Below are positions 21,455 through 30,897 of a stretch of DNA of 64,000 nt, piece after piece. The stretch spans positions 992,001 to 1,056,000 of the forward strand of contig RBKR01000016.1 of NCBI GenBank assembly GCA_004835665.1, given 5' to 3'. The notes below the pieces were generated by a model that worked only from the letters and a program-made list of their open reading frames with translations, searched no databases and was not told the DNA's origin. Made by a program: the position numbers and the translations under genes. Source of the stretch: Phoma sp. XZ068 (taxonomy: Eukaryota > Ascomycota > Dothideomycetes > Pleosporales > Didymellaceae). How positions within the stretch are numbered: the stretch's first letter is position 1; each line of letters begins with the position of its first letter.

Positions 21455-23234
21455 CTACCGACCTGCACCGTCTCGGGGAAACGGATCCCAGCCGTGCCTT
21501 GGTTGAGGCTGTTGTTTCGATCGCTCTCGGAGGAGAGTATCATAGCCGTCTTGAGAAGGCTGACCATGCTCTTGGAGAAAAGCATGATAGTCGTCTTGGG
21601 GAGGCTGATGTTGCTTTGGTTGACGGTGCTCTCGACGATAATCATGATTGTCCTCAGCAGCAAGCTGATGCTGTTGCCACTGGTGCTGCTCGCGGGGGAA
21701 GAACGAAACCGCGTTGCGGTTGACACGGTCTTGGCCTAGCTTTGGCCTCTTGTTGTTGAAGCTGTTGGGGATGAAGCTTTGGTCGTGACGCTCGCGCTTT
21801 TTGCTGTTACCGCGCGAATCGATAGAAGGAGCATGGTCTACAGGCTCGGGACCAGCCATCCGATCGGCGAATGGGATTGTCATCCGTTCTTGTGAGGACA
21901 ATATTGTGCGCGCGTCATCGACATCCTTCGCCCATTGACCGATATGATCTGAGGCTTGTGTGACTCCTGGCCTTGTATTGCCAATACAAGCCAGATCGCC
22001 GTGAATGGCAGCGTGATATACATCCCCATCTTGACTTTTTTTGACGCTTGGGTTGTGAGGCGGTGGCATGAAACCATGAGAAGGTGTACTTGAGACCGGT
22101 AAGGATGTGAAGGACGTTGCAACATGGGCGGCGGTGGGCAGAGCCGGCGCAACTAAGGTGCTGCCAAAGTGGCCTGTTCGTGGACTGGGCAGGTATGTTT
22201 GCTGCATGTGCTGCTGCATAGCAAGCTGCTGACCATATTGTGGCATGCCATACTGAGGATTGTACTGCGGCATGGCATGCTGTGGACTGTACTGAGGCAT
22301 GGCCTGCTGTGCCATTTCGTGCTGTGGGCTGTACTGTAGCATGTTGTTGTGCCTGGGTGGCGGCGGCGGCAAGCCGTACGAAGCTGGCTGCTGCGGCGGG
22401 TATCGGACATTTGTTGGATGCTGCGGTTGGATTGACTGGGGCCTCTGCAGGTGCCTCGTGTCGTATCTATTGGCCTGGTGCCTTGAGTATTTTGCCTCTC
22501 TCCTGGCCGCGGCGTTGGCTCGCTGCCAACTCGCATCGAACTCAGCCAATTGGAGTCCTCCAGCTGTGTGGACTTGGGCGGCATAGCGGTTTGCGCTGAA
22601 GCACTGGGATGTGAACCTGCTCAGCAAAAAGCGTGGCGTAGTTGTTGGACTGTATGGCACGTTTGCCATAATGAAGCCGTTGGCCTGCAAGATCGCGTAC
22701 TGGTCCTGGGTAGGGAAGACCTGTAGACCTGCTGGTATGCCTGTGGGGAAGCTGTAGTGCTTGTTTTTCCAACCACTCAATGTATTGTATCCTTGTGGAC
22801 ATGGCTGTAGATTTGTCAGTGTACAGCATCACAACTTGTGCGGTTCCACTAACCTCTACGAGCGGTCTCGGATGAATTTGTCCACAGTACCCACATGGGT
22901 TGTTGCAAGAGTGTTGGCATTGTGGGTTAGTGGAAAAGTGTGAGTGACAATTCTTACAGTTCACTTTTCCAATTGCGCCCACTGTACGGACCGCTCTTGT
23001 GTCTTGTATGACGAAGTAAGCCCCTGTTGGTGGCAGGAAGCGGTCTGGGTGGTACATTGGTACGGTTTCAGCGCGTAAAGACACGGGAAGGTGTGGGTAT
23101 AGGTCGAAAAAGGACCGTTGGCTCAGCTGGTGAGCGGGATTGGTCGAGAGATCAAGACCGGCGATAACGCTTAAATTGGCGGGGTGCCTCACGATGGCCC
23201 CTTCAGGATTTGGTGGCGGAGGGTTTTCCTCCAT
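21455..23234 (-). CDS. Gene B: unrecognised Cys/His-containing, Gln/Pro-rich protein
   Basis: Two exons on the minus strand, 23234-22854 and 22804-21455, with a 49 nt intron, give 576 residues. The first ~100 residues are globular-looking (LPVSLRAETVPMYHPDRFLPPTG). A Cys cluster follows, CKNCHSHFSTNPQCQHSCNN then PCGYCGQIHP, with CxxC..C..C..CxxC spacing, likely metal-binding. The middle is low-complexity, with MPQYSPQHAMPQYNPQYGMPQY-like Met-Pro-Gln repeats and QQ runs. A basic KKRERHDQSF and NNKRPKL stretch precedes the C-terminal ~110 residues, which match gene A (QDRVNRNA, AFLQEHGQPSQDGYDTL, WDPFPRDGAGR). The similarity continues about 40 nt past the stop. It lies directly downstream of gene C on the same strand. 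Function unknown; the Cys cluster and basic patches would fit nucleic-acid binding (inference). Confidence 0.75.
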
Positions 23235-23959
23235 GATGGATGTGATGGATATAAAGAGTGTAGGAGATTGGAAACTGGCGCCTGGCAGCTATTTTGTTGC
23301 TCTGGGTGTTTTGGCGCTACGCCGTTGCGAGCTCTTGGCAGCCACGAGGTACACCTCTGGGCTCACCTTCACCGCGGCATTGCTTCTGCGAAAACTCTTT
23401 CCTATGCTCTAATTACTTTGATGCATTCAGATTGGTAATCGAGGGTGTGATTTGTCAGGTCCACACAGAAAGACGTTCAGGGTGCGGTCGGGTCACAATG
23501 AATGCCTCGATCTGTCACTGCGCTGCCCGCGCATCTAGGCGATGAAGTTGCTTTGAGGGCCAAGAGAGAGTTGGATTATGAAGCGAGAGCAGTCACGGCA
23601 GGTTGGAGCATGGTTTGGTGGGAAAGGATTGATTTGAAGAAGCTATATGTACAATCAAACACGTTCACGGACCGCCTTGTGGAGATTCAGACAGTAAGCG
23701 TTCTTGGACCGCTACTGAATGTAAGAGAAAACGTCAGAGCCGCTTTCTCAGGGTAAGTCGAGCGAGCGTTCTTAGACCGCCTACTGAATGTGACGAGAGG
23801 AGACGTCAGAGCCGGCTGCTTTGGTCAAGTCGAGGGAGCGTTCTTGGACCGCCTCACGAAAGGGCTTCGACGTCCTGTCGGGTATGATTTTCTGCTGCCT
23901 AGTTTGTGTCCCCAGACTGCTCGAAGGTAGCTTGAGGAGTTGCCAGAGTCGAGCTCGGC
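23235..23959. other. Spacer between genes C and B, with the gene C hairpin repeats
   Basis: Upstream region of B and 3' flank of C. I did not find the shared upstream motif of A, C and D here. Palindromic repeats occupy its distal half. Confidence 0.5.
23697..23853 (-). repeat. 3' palindromic tandem repeat of gene C (3 units, about 70 nt apart)
   Basis: On the plus strand AGCG-TTCTTGGAC-CGCT at 23697-23713, AGCG-TTCTTAGAC-CGCC at 23765-23781 and AGCG-TTCTTGGAC-CGCC at 23837-23853. The sequence between them is also repeated (TACTGAATGT, ACGTCAGAGCCG). A related but weaker unit is at about 23662. Read in the gene C sense the centre is GTCCAAGAA, again pyrimidines then purines. It lies 107-263 nt past the gene C stop. 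Confidence 0.7.
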
Positions 23960-25099
23960 TCAGGCAGAGGGTTGGCGGCAGCAGTCTGGCATGGGAGTCG
24001 AGGCTGCTTGACTCGATGGGTTGGTGTCAACGCCAGACAGTGGTCGAGGCTGGGGCTCTTGTGGAGCCTGGACATGGGCTGGAGCCTTGGTGGGCGGCGA
24101 CGCAGGTGGAGCCGGGGTATGTTGACCAAGCGGCAGGGTCGCTTCGGTGCCCGCCTGACCGGCTGTGATAACTTCGGAGGTGTTCACAAAACCAATGCTT
24201 TGCTCAATCGACGCCATTGGAGCGTGGACGGTGGGTGAACTCCTCACTTTGGGAGCGTGAGCAGAATCTGCGAGACCATGCTGGAATGACGGGTGCCCTT
24301 GCGACGACAAAGTCCTGTCACTCAGTCCAGTTGAGAGTGAAGAGACATTTCCAGCATGTCCTGCGACTTCGGGTGCAGAAGAGGCTGCAGTCGGCGGTGT
24401 GGAAGTAGCCATAGCTGCTGGCAAAGGCACAATTACGACGGACGATGCAGGTGCCGCCTTGAGAGCATTGAGGTACTCTTGGTGCATGCCATGAGCTCTG
24501 AGGTACTCCAGGTGCATGCCCTGAGCCCTGAAGTAGTCTGGAGCTATCGTGGCCCAGGTATCATACAGGATACCATACTCGTGAATCAACGAGAAGATGT
24601 CGTCGGTCAGTTGATCACATGGTAGGCTAGAATCCCGAAAAGTGTCCCCGATCCAGGCGCGGATCTGAGGGAACCCACTGTCGAAGAAGCGACGAATTCT
24701 CGCCCTATCCAAGTTGTTGACTGTCACTCTATTAGCTTGATAAAGGTGCGTGAGCATTGATCTTAACTTACAGTTGTGTGGGTCACGACGGGGCAGCAGA
24801 GACGTGGACTGTTGTCGAGTCTGTTCGCCAGGCGAGACTGCGCTGGACATTGTTGACGGAAGAGTGGCGCCTGGGATGTCAGTGGCGGTCAGAAAGAGGT
24901 ATTGATGACTTACTTTGCGGCCCACTCTGTGTGGTAGACCCCAGATGGGGTGCGTTGGTCATGGGAGTGGCACCTGAGATGTCAGTCAAGGTCAGTCAAT
25001 ACAAGAGCTCGCAAGCATACCTGACGGTCCACTCCGTGATGGAGTGTGCCCTGACGAGGGGCTATGATTACGACTGCGCTTCCGCTTTCGATTGCTCAT
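23960..25099 (-). CDS. Gene C: unrecognised lineage-specific protein, paralogue of gene A
   Basis: Four exons on the minus strand, 25099-25021, 24973-24914, 24870-24772 and 24720-23960, with introns of 47, 43 and 51 nt, give 332 residues. It starts MSNRKRKRSRNHSPSSGHTP, matching MNNRKRKRNNNHNAS of gene A. As in A, two short exons follow, the first of 20 residues ending in PQ, then a long last exon. The start of exon 4 (FPQIRAWIGDTFRD..., then WATIAPDYFRAQG) aligns with IPGIEAAANATLLD...WSSGSMRYYEALG of A over about 50 positions without gaps. It contains a short internal duplication (YFRAQGMHLE / YLRAHGMHQE). The C-terminal half is Ala/Pro/Ser-rich and disordered and lacks the B-like tail. The shared upstream motif lies 64 nt before the ATG. 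Confidence 0.72.
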
Positions 25100-25162
25100 C
25101 TCGTATGTAGTGGAGGTAGCGCTGTTGGGAAAGGAGGCGTCAGCAAAACGGCTATATTATTA

Positions 25163-25178
25163 TCAACAGTGCGCCAAG
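25163..25178 (-). promoter_or_regulatory. Shared upstream motif, copy at gene C
   Basis: Minus strand CTTGGCGCACTGTTGA, 64 nt upstream of the gene C ATG. Identical over all 16 bases to the copy upstream of gene D, and over 13 to that of gene A. Confidence 0.6.
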
Positions 25179-25685
25179 CGAGAGTGCGGTCACGGGCCGG
25201 CGACGAGGTCAACCCGGTTCACCTTCACTTACAATCACAGTGACTATCCCCAATAATACAGTGCTGCTTAAGGTCAGCTTCTTCGTCACGCCCAATGTCC
25301 TACAATTTCCCCCTCGCCGAGAGACCATCCGGCATAGCCGCAACACGGGCGCCGTCCGAATGATTGAACGTCCCAATGTTACTAGGTAACATATCATAGT
25401 AGCATACGCAATGAGATTTCTTTGTATCTTCTTGAATTCATACATGCAACTGCAGCTCACACTACGTCGCGTTGCACTCAATTCAAGCTCACATCCCCCC
25501 CTGACGGCCCTCAAGCAACCCTCTAGTCGATGGCATACTAGACGTTGAACACTGGCTTCCATCCCGCCATCCCATGTTTTTGCTGTGATTATTGTGTAGT
25601 GTGATGGTCTTGTCTTGGCACGACGTTGTGATGCCCCTTGTGTTGTTCCTTCCTTCCTTTCTTCTCACACACATCTCCCCTCGCC
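25179..25685. other. Divergent region between genes C and E
   Basis: No coding evidence. A weak look-alike of the shared motif (CTTGGCACGACGTTG) lies near 25614, about 60 nt before the gene E ATG; I do not count it as a copy. Confidence 0.4.
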
Positions 25686-28600
25686 ATGGCGCCGTCAGCC
25701 AGCGTCAACGCCCTGCTCTCGGGGCTCACAATACGAGAGCCGTTAAAACTTCTCTATGACCAGAACGACTCAGACCCCCGAGCCAAGCAACTACAGCAAC
25801 AGTGCACTGCACTCTCTGCAAAACTCGACTTCTCCGCTAAGACGGAAGCCAAAATCATCGCACTCATCAAGTGAAATCAAGATATAATCAATAAGATCAA
25901 GACCGACGTCGCAACAGTACAGGCCCATGATGGACGTCTGTTGGGTCTCCAGGAAGAGCTCCGCAATGAGCGAGACAATCACAATGCTCTGCAAAAACGC
26001 TTCGACGAAGCCAACACTCAGATACAGTCCCTCAATCTCCGACCGACTGCATCCGAACACCATGAACTCATGAAACAGCTCGAAAAAAGGCCTACCGAGC
26101 ACGATTTCAATAAAGTCCAAATGCAGTTCACGGACTTATCTTCTGAGATGACGGCCCTGAAATGGGACCATGCACGTCAAGTGCAGGAGCTGACTGCTCA
26201 AATTAGCGAACTCAGTCTCCGGCCTTTGGCAGCTGATCTCACGGAAGCTACCGACCGAGCAACTACAGCTGAAACATCTGCAGCCAGCTGGGAAGCCGAG
26301 GCCAAGAAGCGGTCAAAATCTGTGGACGATTTGACAAGTCAATTGAAGTCAACTCGACAAGAGCTCTCAGGTCAAGTCGCATTGCAAGAGCAGACGGCTC
26401 GAGACAAGAACCGCACCGAAGAACTTGCAATTCCGGCCAACTCGAGAATCGACAATCAAGTCCAGACGATTTCCGCTCTCAACAGATCCTGGAGATCCTG
26501 TCAAGATCAGCTTGCGACTGCTAGCAGCGAACGTGACGTCTTCCGTCAGCAGCTCGCCTCCTCGAAGCAAGAGAAGGAAGACCTGGATGTCGAGTACGCT
26601 CAGCTTGAGGCCGCCTGTGGTACAACAAACCATGAGCGAGACGACCTGCAACTGAAGCTCAATGCATCAGACAGGGAAATCTCATTGCTTCGCCAGCAGG
26701 TCACTGCCCTCGAAGAGGTCAAGACGACGGTGGATGACGACCGCTCCATACTCCGCGATCAGGTCGCTTCTCTCAAAGAGATGAAGGCTACTGTGGATGA
26801 CGATCGTTCTCTACTTCGCCAGCGGGTCACCTCTCTCAAAGAGAGCATGGCTATGTTAGAAGACGAACGCTCTCTTCTCGACCATGAACTCGCCTCTGTT
26901 AAGGCAGAGAAGGCTACTGTGGACAACGACTGCTCCCAGCTTCGCCAGCAGCTCATGTCACTGCATGAGGAGAAGGACGCGGTGGAGCTTAGCTACACAC
27001 AGATCCAACAGCAGCTCGTCTCCCTCAACGACAGCAAGTCTACAGTGGACGACGAATGCTCACAGCTTCGCCAGCAGCTCACTTCACTGCATGAAGAAAA
27101 GGACGCGGTGGACAGCGATCGATCCCGGCTCCGCCAGGAGCTCGCCTCTGTCAAAGCAAGCAAGGCCAACAGCTGTTACCAGCTTCGACAGCAGCTCGAC
27201 TCACTACGTGAGGAGAAGGAGGCTGTGGATGACGAATGCTCCCAGCTCGACCAGGAGCTCGCGTCTCTCAAAGCAGACAAGGCCACCGTGGACAGCGACT
27301 GTCTCCATTTGCGACTGCAGCTCGACTCACTACGTGAGGAGAAAGAAGCCGTAGAGCTCAGTCGCGCTCAGGCTCAGCAGCAGCTCGCGTCTCTCAACGA
27401 AGCCAAGGCCTCAGTGGACGACAATCTCACTAAGCTCCAGAAGCAGATTGTCTCTCTCAGCCAAGCCAAGGGCACCGTAGACGAGGCGCAAGCCCAGCTC
27501 CAACACGAGGTTCTCTCACTGCGAGCAGCCAAGGCCGGTGTGGATGAGAGTCTCTCTGACCTCCAGGGGCAGTTCACCTCGCTACAAAACGCCAAGGCCG
27601 CCGTGGAAGATGATCGCCATCAGCTCCAGCAGCAGCTCGCCTCGTTGCAAGATGAGAATGACACTGCAAACGAGGATTTGGCCAGGATCGGTGGCCAGCT
27701 CATGGCCATGCAAGAATCTCGCGACGAGCTCGCTGGCGCCCTTGATACGTCTGAAGCGTCCAAAGTCGAGATCGAGCACCTTCTGCAGCAGACTCAAGCG
27801 AGCGCCCTGCAGCAATCAGAGGAGCACAAACTCGTCAGAGACACTGCGCAAACGACGCTGCTCAATGCAAGACGCACGATGATCGACCTACGGGCTGACC
27901 GGGACACTGCGAGGACGTCACAAATGGTGACTGGTCTTCTCCTCTCTCGTCAGACTGCTAGGATGTCACTCTCGTCGAAAATCTGGCGGTCGAGCGCCCA
28001 AGATGCATTCCTCCAGACAAAGGAGAAACTGCGCAAGCAGTCACAGGACGTCCTACGTTATGCAAGGTCCGGTCTCAGGGTCACAGAACTGGAAGACGAG
28101 ATCCAGGAAGCGAACGAGGCCCGCAACGCCGCAGAAACGTCCAATGGCCTCCTCCAACAAGCAATTGAGGGTCTACAAGGCCAGGTCAACGCCTACACGG
28201 CGAGAGTTGGCGAACTGGAAACCAGTCTCGAAGAGCAAACTGCACATGCAGCTGATCGCGCCGAGCACATGATTGAGCTTGATGCAGACATGATCGACCT
28301 TGGAATCCGAGGTAATGAACTCAAGGCTGCTGTAACTGCGGCCGAAGAGAGCGCCTCTCAAGCCTACGCAGCCCGCCAGCTTTTGCTCACCTTCGTGTAT
28401 ACTCACCTTGGGTATCCCCAAGACAAAATGACACCGGAGGGATTTCACAACGACATCGCTGAAGGAGTCGTGCAGAAGACCGAGCAACGCCTGGAGGAAT
28501 GTGGCGCGATGTGGGACTACAAAGATCTCACCTGCAGCGTCTTCTACTCCGAGCTCAAGTTGAGAATCGCGTCCCTCGAACACTCCGCTGGCCAGATAAC

Positions 28601-28823
28601 TAAGCTCCACGAGGAACGTCAAGCCATGCTCGACGACATTCAAATGTTCAAAGACAATATCAGTGTAGCGAAAGGAGCACTCGAACACGGCATGTCACAG
28701 ATACAGATCCTTAAACACAATCTTGATCTGGCCGACGCAGATGTCGAGAAGTGGAAAGCGTCGTATGAAAGGGTCACAACATGGGTTGCCAGGAAGCTTG
28801 ATCTTGGCAAAATACTCCCATAA
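25686..28823 (+). CDS. Gene E: giant coiled-coil protein, single in-frame TGA near the start
   Basis: From the ATG at 25686 the frame encodes 62 residues, meets TGA at 25872-25874, and continues in the same frame without another stop to 28823 (about 1045 codons in total). No GT..AG intron removing the TGA and keeping frame was found. Options are a disabling mutation (for example CGA to TGA), stop-codon readthrough, or a shorter protein starting at the in-frame ATG at 26070. The body is almost wholly heptad-patterned helix. Residues encoded by 26706-27704 are 16 tandem 21-residue repeats (three heptads), type SLREEKEAVDDECSQLDQEL. A non-repeated C-terminal part (LLTFVYTHLGYPQDKMTPEG, CGAMWDYKDLTCSVFYSELK) may be a small domain. 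No known family recognised; a structural or tethering role is inference. It converges with gene D. Confidence 0.7.
26706..27704 (+). repeat. Sixteen tandem 63 bp repeats coding 21-residue coiled-coil units
   Basis: Units run back to back in frame, each beginning with (S/A)L or SV and carrying V-D-D/S-x-C/R-S-x-L-x-Q near the middle. One unit (SVKASKANSCYQLRQQLD) has lost three codons. The length of 21 equals three heptads, so the hydrophobic seam keeps its phase through the array. Confidence 0.9.
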
Positions 28824-28830
28824 TTATCTT

Positions 28831-28848
28831 CACGTCTCATCTGGCGTG
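28831..28848 (+). repeat. Single hairpin unit past the gene E stop
   Basis: CACG-TCTCATCTGG-CGTG, beginning 8 nt after the gene E stop codon. The centre closely resembles the gene D units in their own sense (TCTCATTGG), but this copy is on the opposite strand, that is, in the sense of gene E. Confidence 0.6.
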
Positions 28849-28997
28849 CTTCTCACTTTTCATTCACATAGTCCGGTTGGTCAGGGCCTGTATTTTAGAT
28901 TAATAACTTGACAATGGCAATTCTGTTTGTGACTATATGACGATTTAAAAAGCATGCATTGATGTAAGAGTACCTGTCCATTGCTGATCCTCCTATA

Positions 28998-29103
28998 TCG
29001 CCAATGAGACGACCGAAACCATGATCGCCAATGAGACGACCGAAACCATGATCGCCAATGAGACGACTAGGAAGACAGAACCAGGATCGCCAATGAGACG
29101 ATC
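28998..29103 (-). repeat. 3' hairpin array of gene D (4 units, 27 nt period)
   Basis: Plus-strand units TCG-CCAATGAGA-CGA at 28998, 29025 and 29052, and a longer GATCG-CCAATGAGA-CGATC at 29085-29103. Spacers are nearly identical (CCGAAACCATGA). In the gene D sense the centre is TCTCATTGG. The array lies 54-159 nt past the gene D stop, between two convergent genes. Confidence 0.85.
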
Positions 29104-29156
29104 AAGACAACCTTATGCGAGACTAGCAGTCATGCTTCTGGAGTAGGAGTGCAGGG

Positions 29157-30797
29157 TCACGGAAGTGACATCCCATGCTCCTCTCGTTGCTGTTTGATAG
29201 CTTTGTTATTGCTAGCTGAGCTTGCGTAGGCTCGCTGGATAAAGAGTCTGGCTGTACCCCCGTCTGGTGAGCAGTCATGGAGCTCTTGGAGGGCGTCATG
29301 TATGTCTCGAAGACTGGCATCCATTACCGAGTCTGGTGTTTGGGCTAGCCGTGCTGCCTCGACCTCAGCCTCGAGGGCTTCTTTCTTTGCAAGAAGGCTT
29401 TCAATCGTATGTTTGGCGGCAATTGCGCGCTGATATGCCTCGTGCTTGACCTGCAAATCTTCTGTAATTTGAGGCTCGAACAACGGGTTTTTGTTGCGAA
29501 GCTCTTCATGTTGCTCCCAGAGTGCTGTTGCGTCCGCTGCGCGTAGTTGGTTGATTTTTGAAGTATCAACGGCCACTCCGGCGTCAGCCATGTTGAATCC
29601 CAGGCCTGTGTAGTGATAGCCCTTCCCAATGCGGCAGAAGAGTTCTTCAGCAAGCTTGCATTCGAGTTCGTTGATAGGGTAGGCTACCGTGTACGTATGA
29701 AACGTGAAGGTTGGCTCCTGGGTATCGGTACTGAAGAGGCACTTGCAGATGTCGCCAAAGAGTGCCTTTAGCCAGTTGGTGCTTCCGGTGTCGTGGCCAC
29801 GTGATCTTTCTGCACTATTGCTTGTGAAGCCAAAGTACTTGAGGTGGTGGCGGAACGGCTGGTCTGCAGTTGGTGATGGAACACCGTCGGTTTCCTCGGG
29901 CGCCTCTTCGTCCAGTATGGATGTCAAGGCGGCAGTAAAGGCTTTCAGTTGCTTGACTCGTTCCATCCTGCCCTGAAAGTGGAAGTGTTGCCCCCTGCGA
30001 ATGCTGGAAGCGTCGGAGCGGTTGGCCCGCGATTGGTTGTCAAATTGTACGCACGCGTCGGTGTATGCGTCGTCACCGCTGGCGTAACAGTGAAGCCATC
30101 GTATGACCCTGCGGAATTGACTCGGACTGAGCGAGTTGCCTTCTCTGTCGGCCAGTATGATCACGTAGATGGCGGGCGCAAAACTTCCCATCTGGCGATT
30201 CAACCAGTGACTTCCGCTCACCTGGTGTCGTAGAGAGTGCGTCAGGCGGTCCTCATCGAAATGGGATGTCAGTTGTTTGTCCTCTGGCAGAGACGAGATA
30301 ACCTTACGACAGAGACTGCCTTCTAGCAGTGCTTCCAGTACCATGAGTGGCGTGTTGGCCAAGAGCTGCACACCGTTCAGTTTCCACGTGTCCGCTCGGG
30401 AAAGTGGAGCGCCTGGGCGATTGAAGAAGACGTGTCCAGATTTTTTGCTTTCCACGAAGGCCGCGTCGATGATGGCGATGTAGCCGAGCTCGCCGAGGAT
30501 CGAGCGGTAGTCGTACGGGCTGGGTGACGCTTTGAGCTCTGCAGCGCGTTGCATTGCGGGTGTCAGTGGCAGCGTGACGTTGCTTTGACGCTCGGTTTCA
30601 GAGGGAAGCAGATCTTGAGCTTCCCGTGCAGGCACCCGGACGCGTATGGCGAGAGGTGACAATGTGAATTGACCAAGGGTCGTGTGAGCCAGACTTTGCT
30701 GGCTGTGGTCCGAAGCAGCTGTGTGCTGCTGTGTTGTTGTATTCCTGGTGGCACGAGAGTCGCCCGGAGGGCGAGGAGGTGATTCGTTATCGTCCAT
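29157..30797 (-). CDS. Gene D: unrecognised lineage-specific protein
   Basis: One long exon from ATG 30797 gives 546 residues. The first ~60 residues are low complexity (T, Q, S). The centre looks folded (YDYRSILGELGYIAIIDAAFVESKKSGHVFFNRPG, WKLNGVQLLANTPLMVLEALLEG, APAIYVIILADREG, FTFHTYTVAYPINELECKLAEELFCRIGKGYHY). A charged helix near the C-terminus (EAYQRAIAAKHTIESLLAKKEALEAEVEAARLA) is a likely coiled coil. No family recognised. A probable leader intron (GTAAGC at about 30844 to TCCAG at 30798) ends exactly at the ATG. The upstream frame 31024-30842 could instead add an N-terminal exon if a downstream acceptor is used. The shared upstream motif lies 101 nt before the ATG. Confidence 0.75.
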   Translation of the reverse strand: MDDNESPPRPPGDSRATRNTTTQQHTAASDHSQQSLAHTTLGQFTLSPLAIRVRVPAREAQDLLPSETERQSNVTLPLTPAMQRAAELKASPSPYDYRSILGELGYIAIIDAAFVESKKSGHVFFNRPGAPLSRADTWKLNGVQLLANTPLMVLEALLEGSLCRKVISSLPEDKQLTSHFDEDRLTHSLRHQVSGSHWLNRQMGSFAPAIYVIILADREGNSLSPSQFRRVIRWLHCYASGDDAYTDACVQFDNQSRANRSDASSIRRGQHFHFQGRMERVKQLKAFTAALTSILDEEAPEETDGVPSPTADQPFRHHLKYFGFTSNSAERSRGHDTGSTNWLKALFGDICKCLFSTDTQEPTFTFHTYTVAYPINELECKLAEELFCRIGKGYHYTGLGFNMADAGVAVDTSKINQLRAADATALWEQHEELRNKNPLFEPQITEDLQVKHEAYQRAIAAKHTIESLLAKKEALEAEVEAARLAQTPDSVMDASLRDIHDALQELHDCSPDGGTARLFIQRAYASSASNNKAIKQQREEHGMSLP

Positions 30798-30897
30798 CTG
30801 GAGCACTAGTCAGTGACGTTCATTCCATTATGGACTGAGGCTTACGTCTTTGACGATTTGGGTGAGAAGGTGAGCTGCAGCGCAGCCTCAATTTTTG

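Noticed and set aside
25614..25631. CTTGGCACGACGTTGTGA before gene E as a fourth copy of the shared upstream motif
   Set aside because: It needs gaps and several mismatches to align; below the level I can defend.
28998..29103. Intrinsic-terminator reading of the hairpins
   Set aside because: Stems are only 3-6 bp, no T-run follows, and fungal Pol II genes do not end this way; the 3' location is kept as an observation only.
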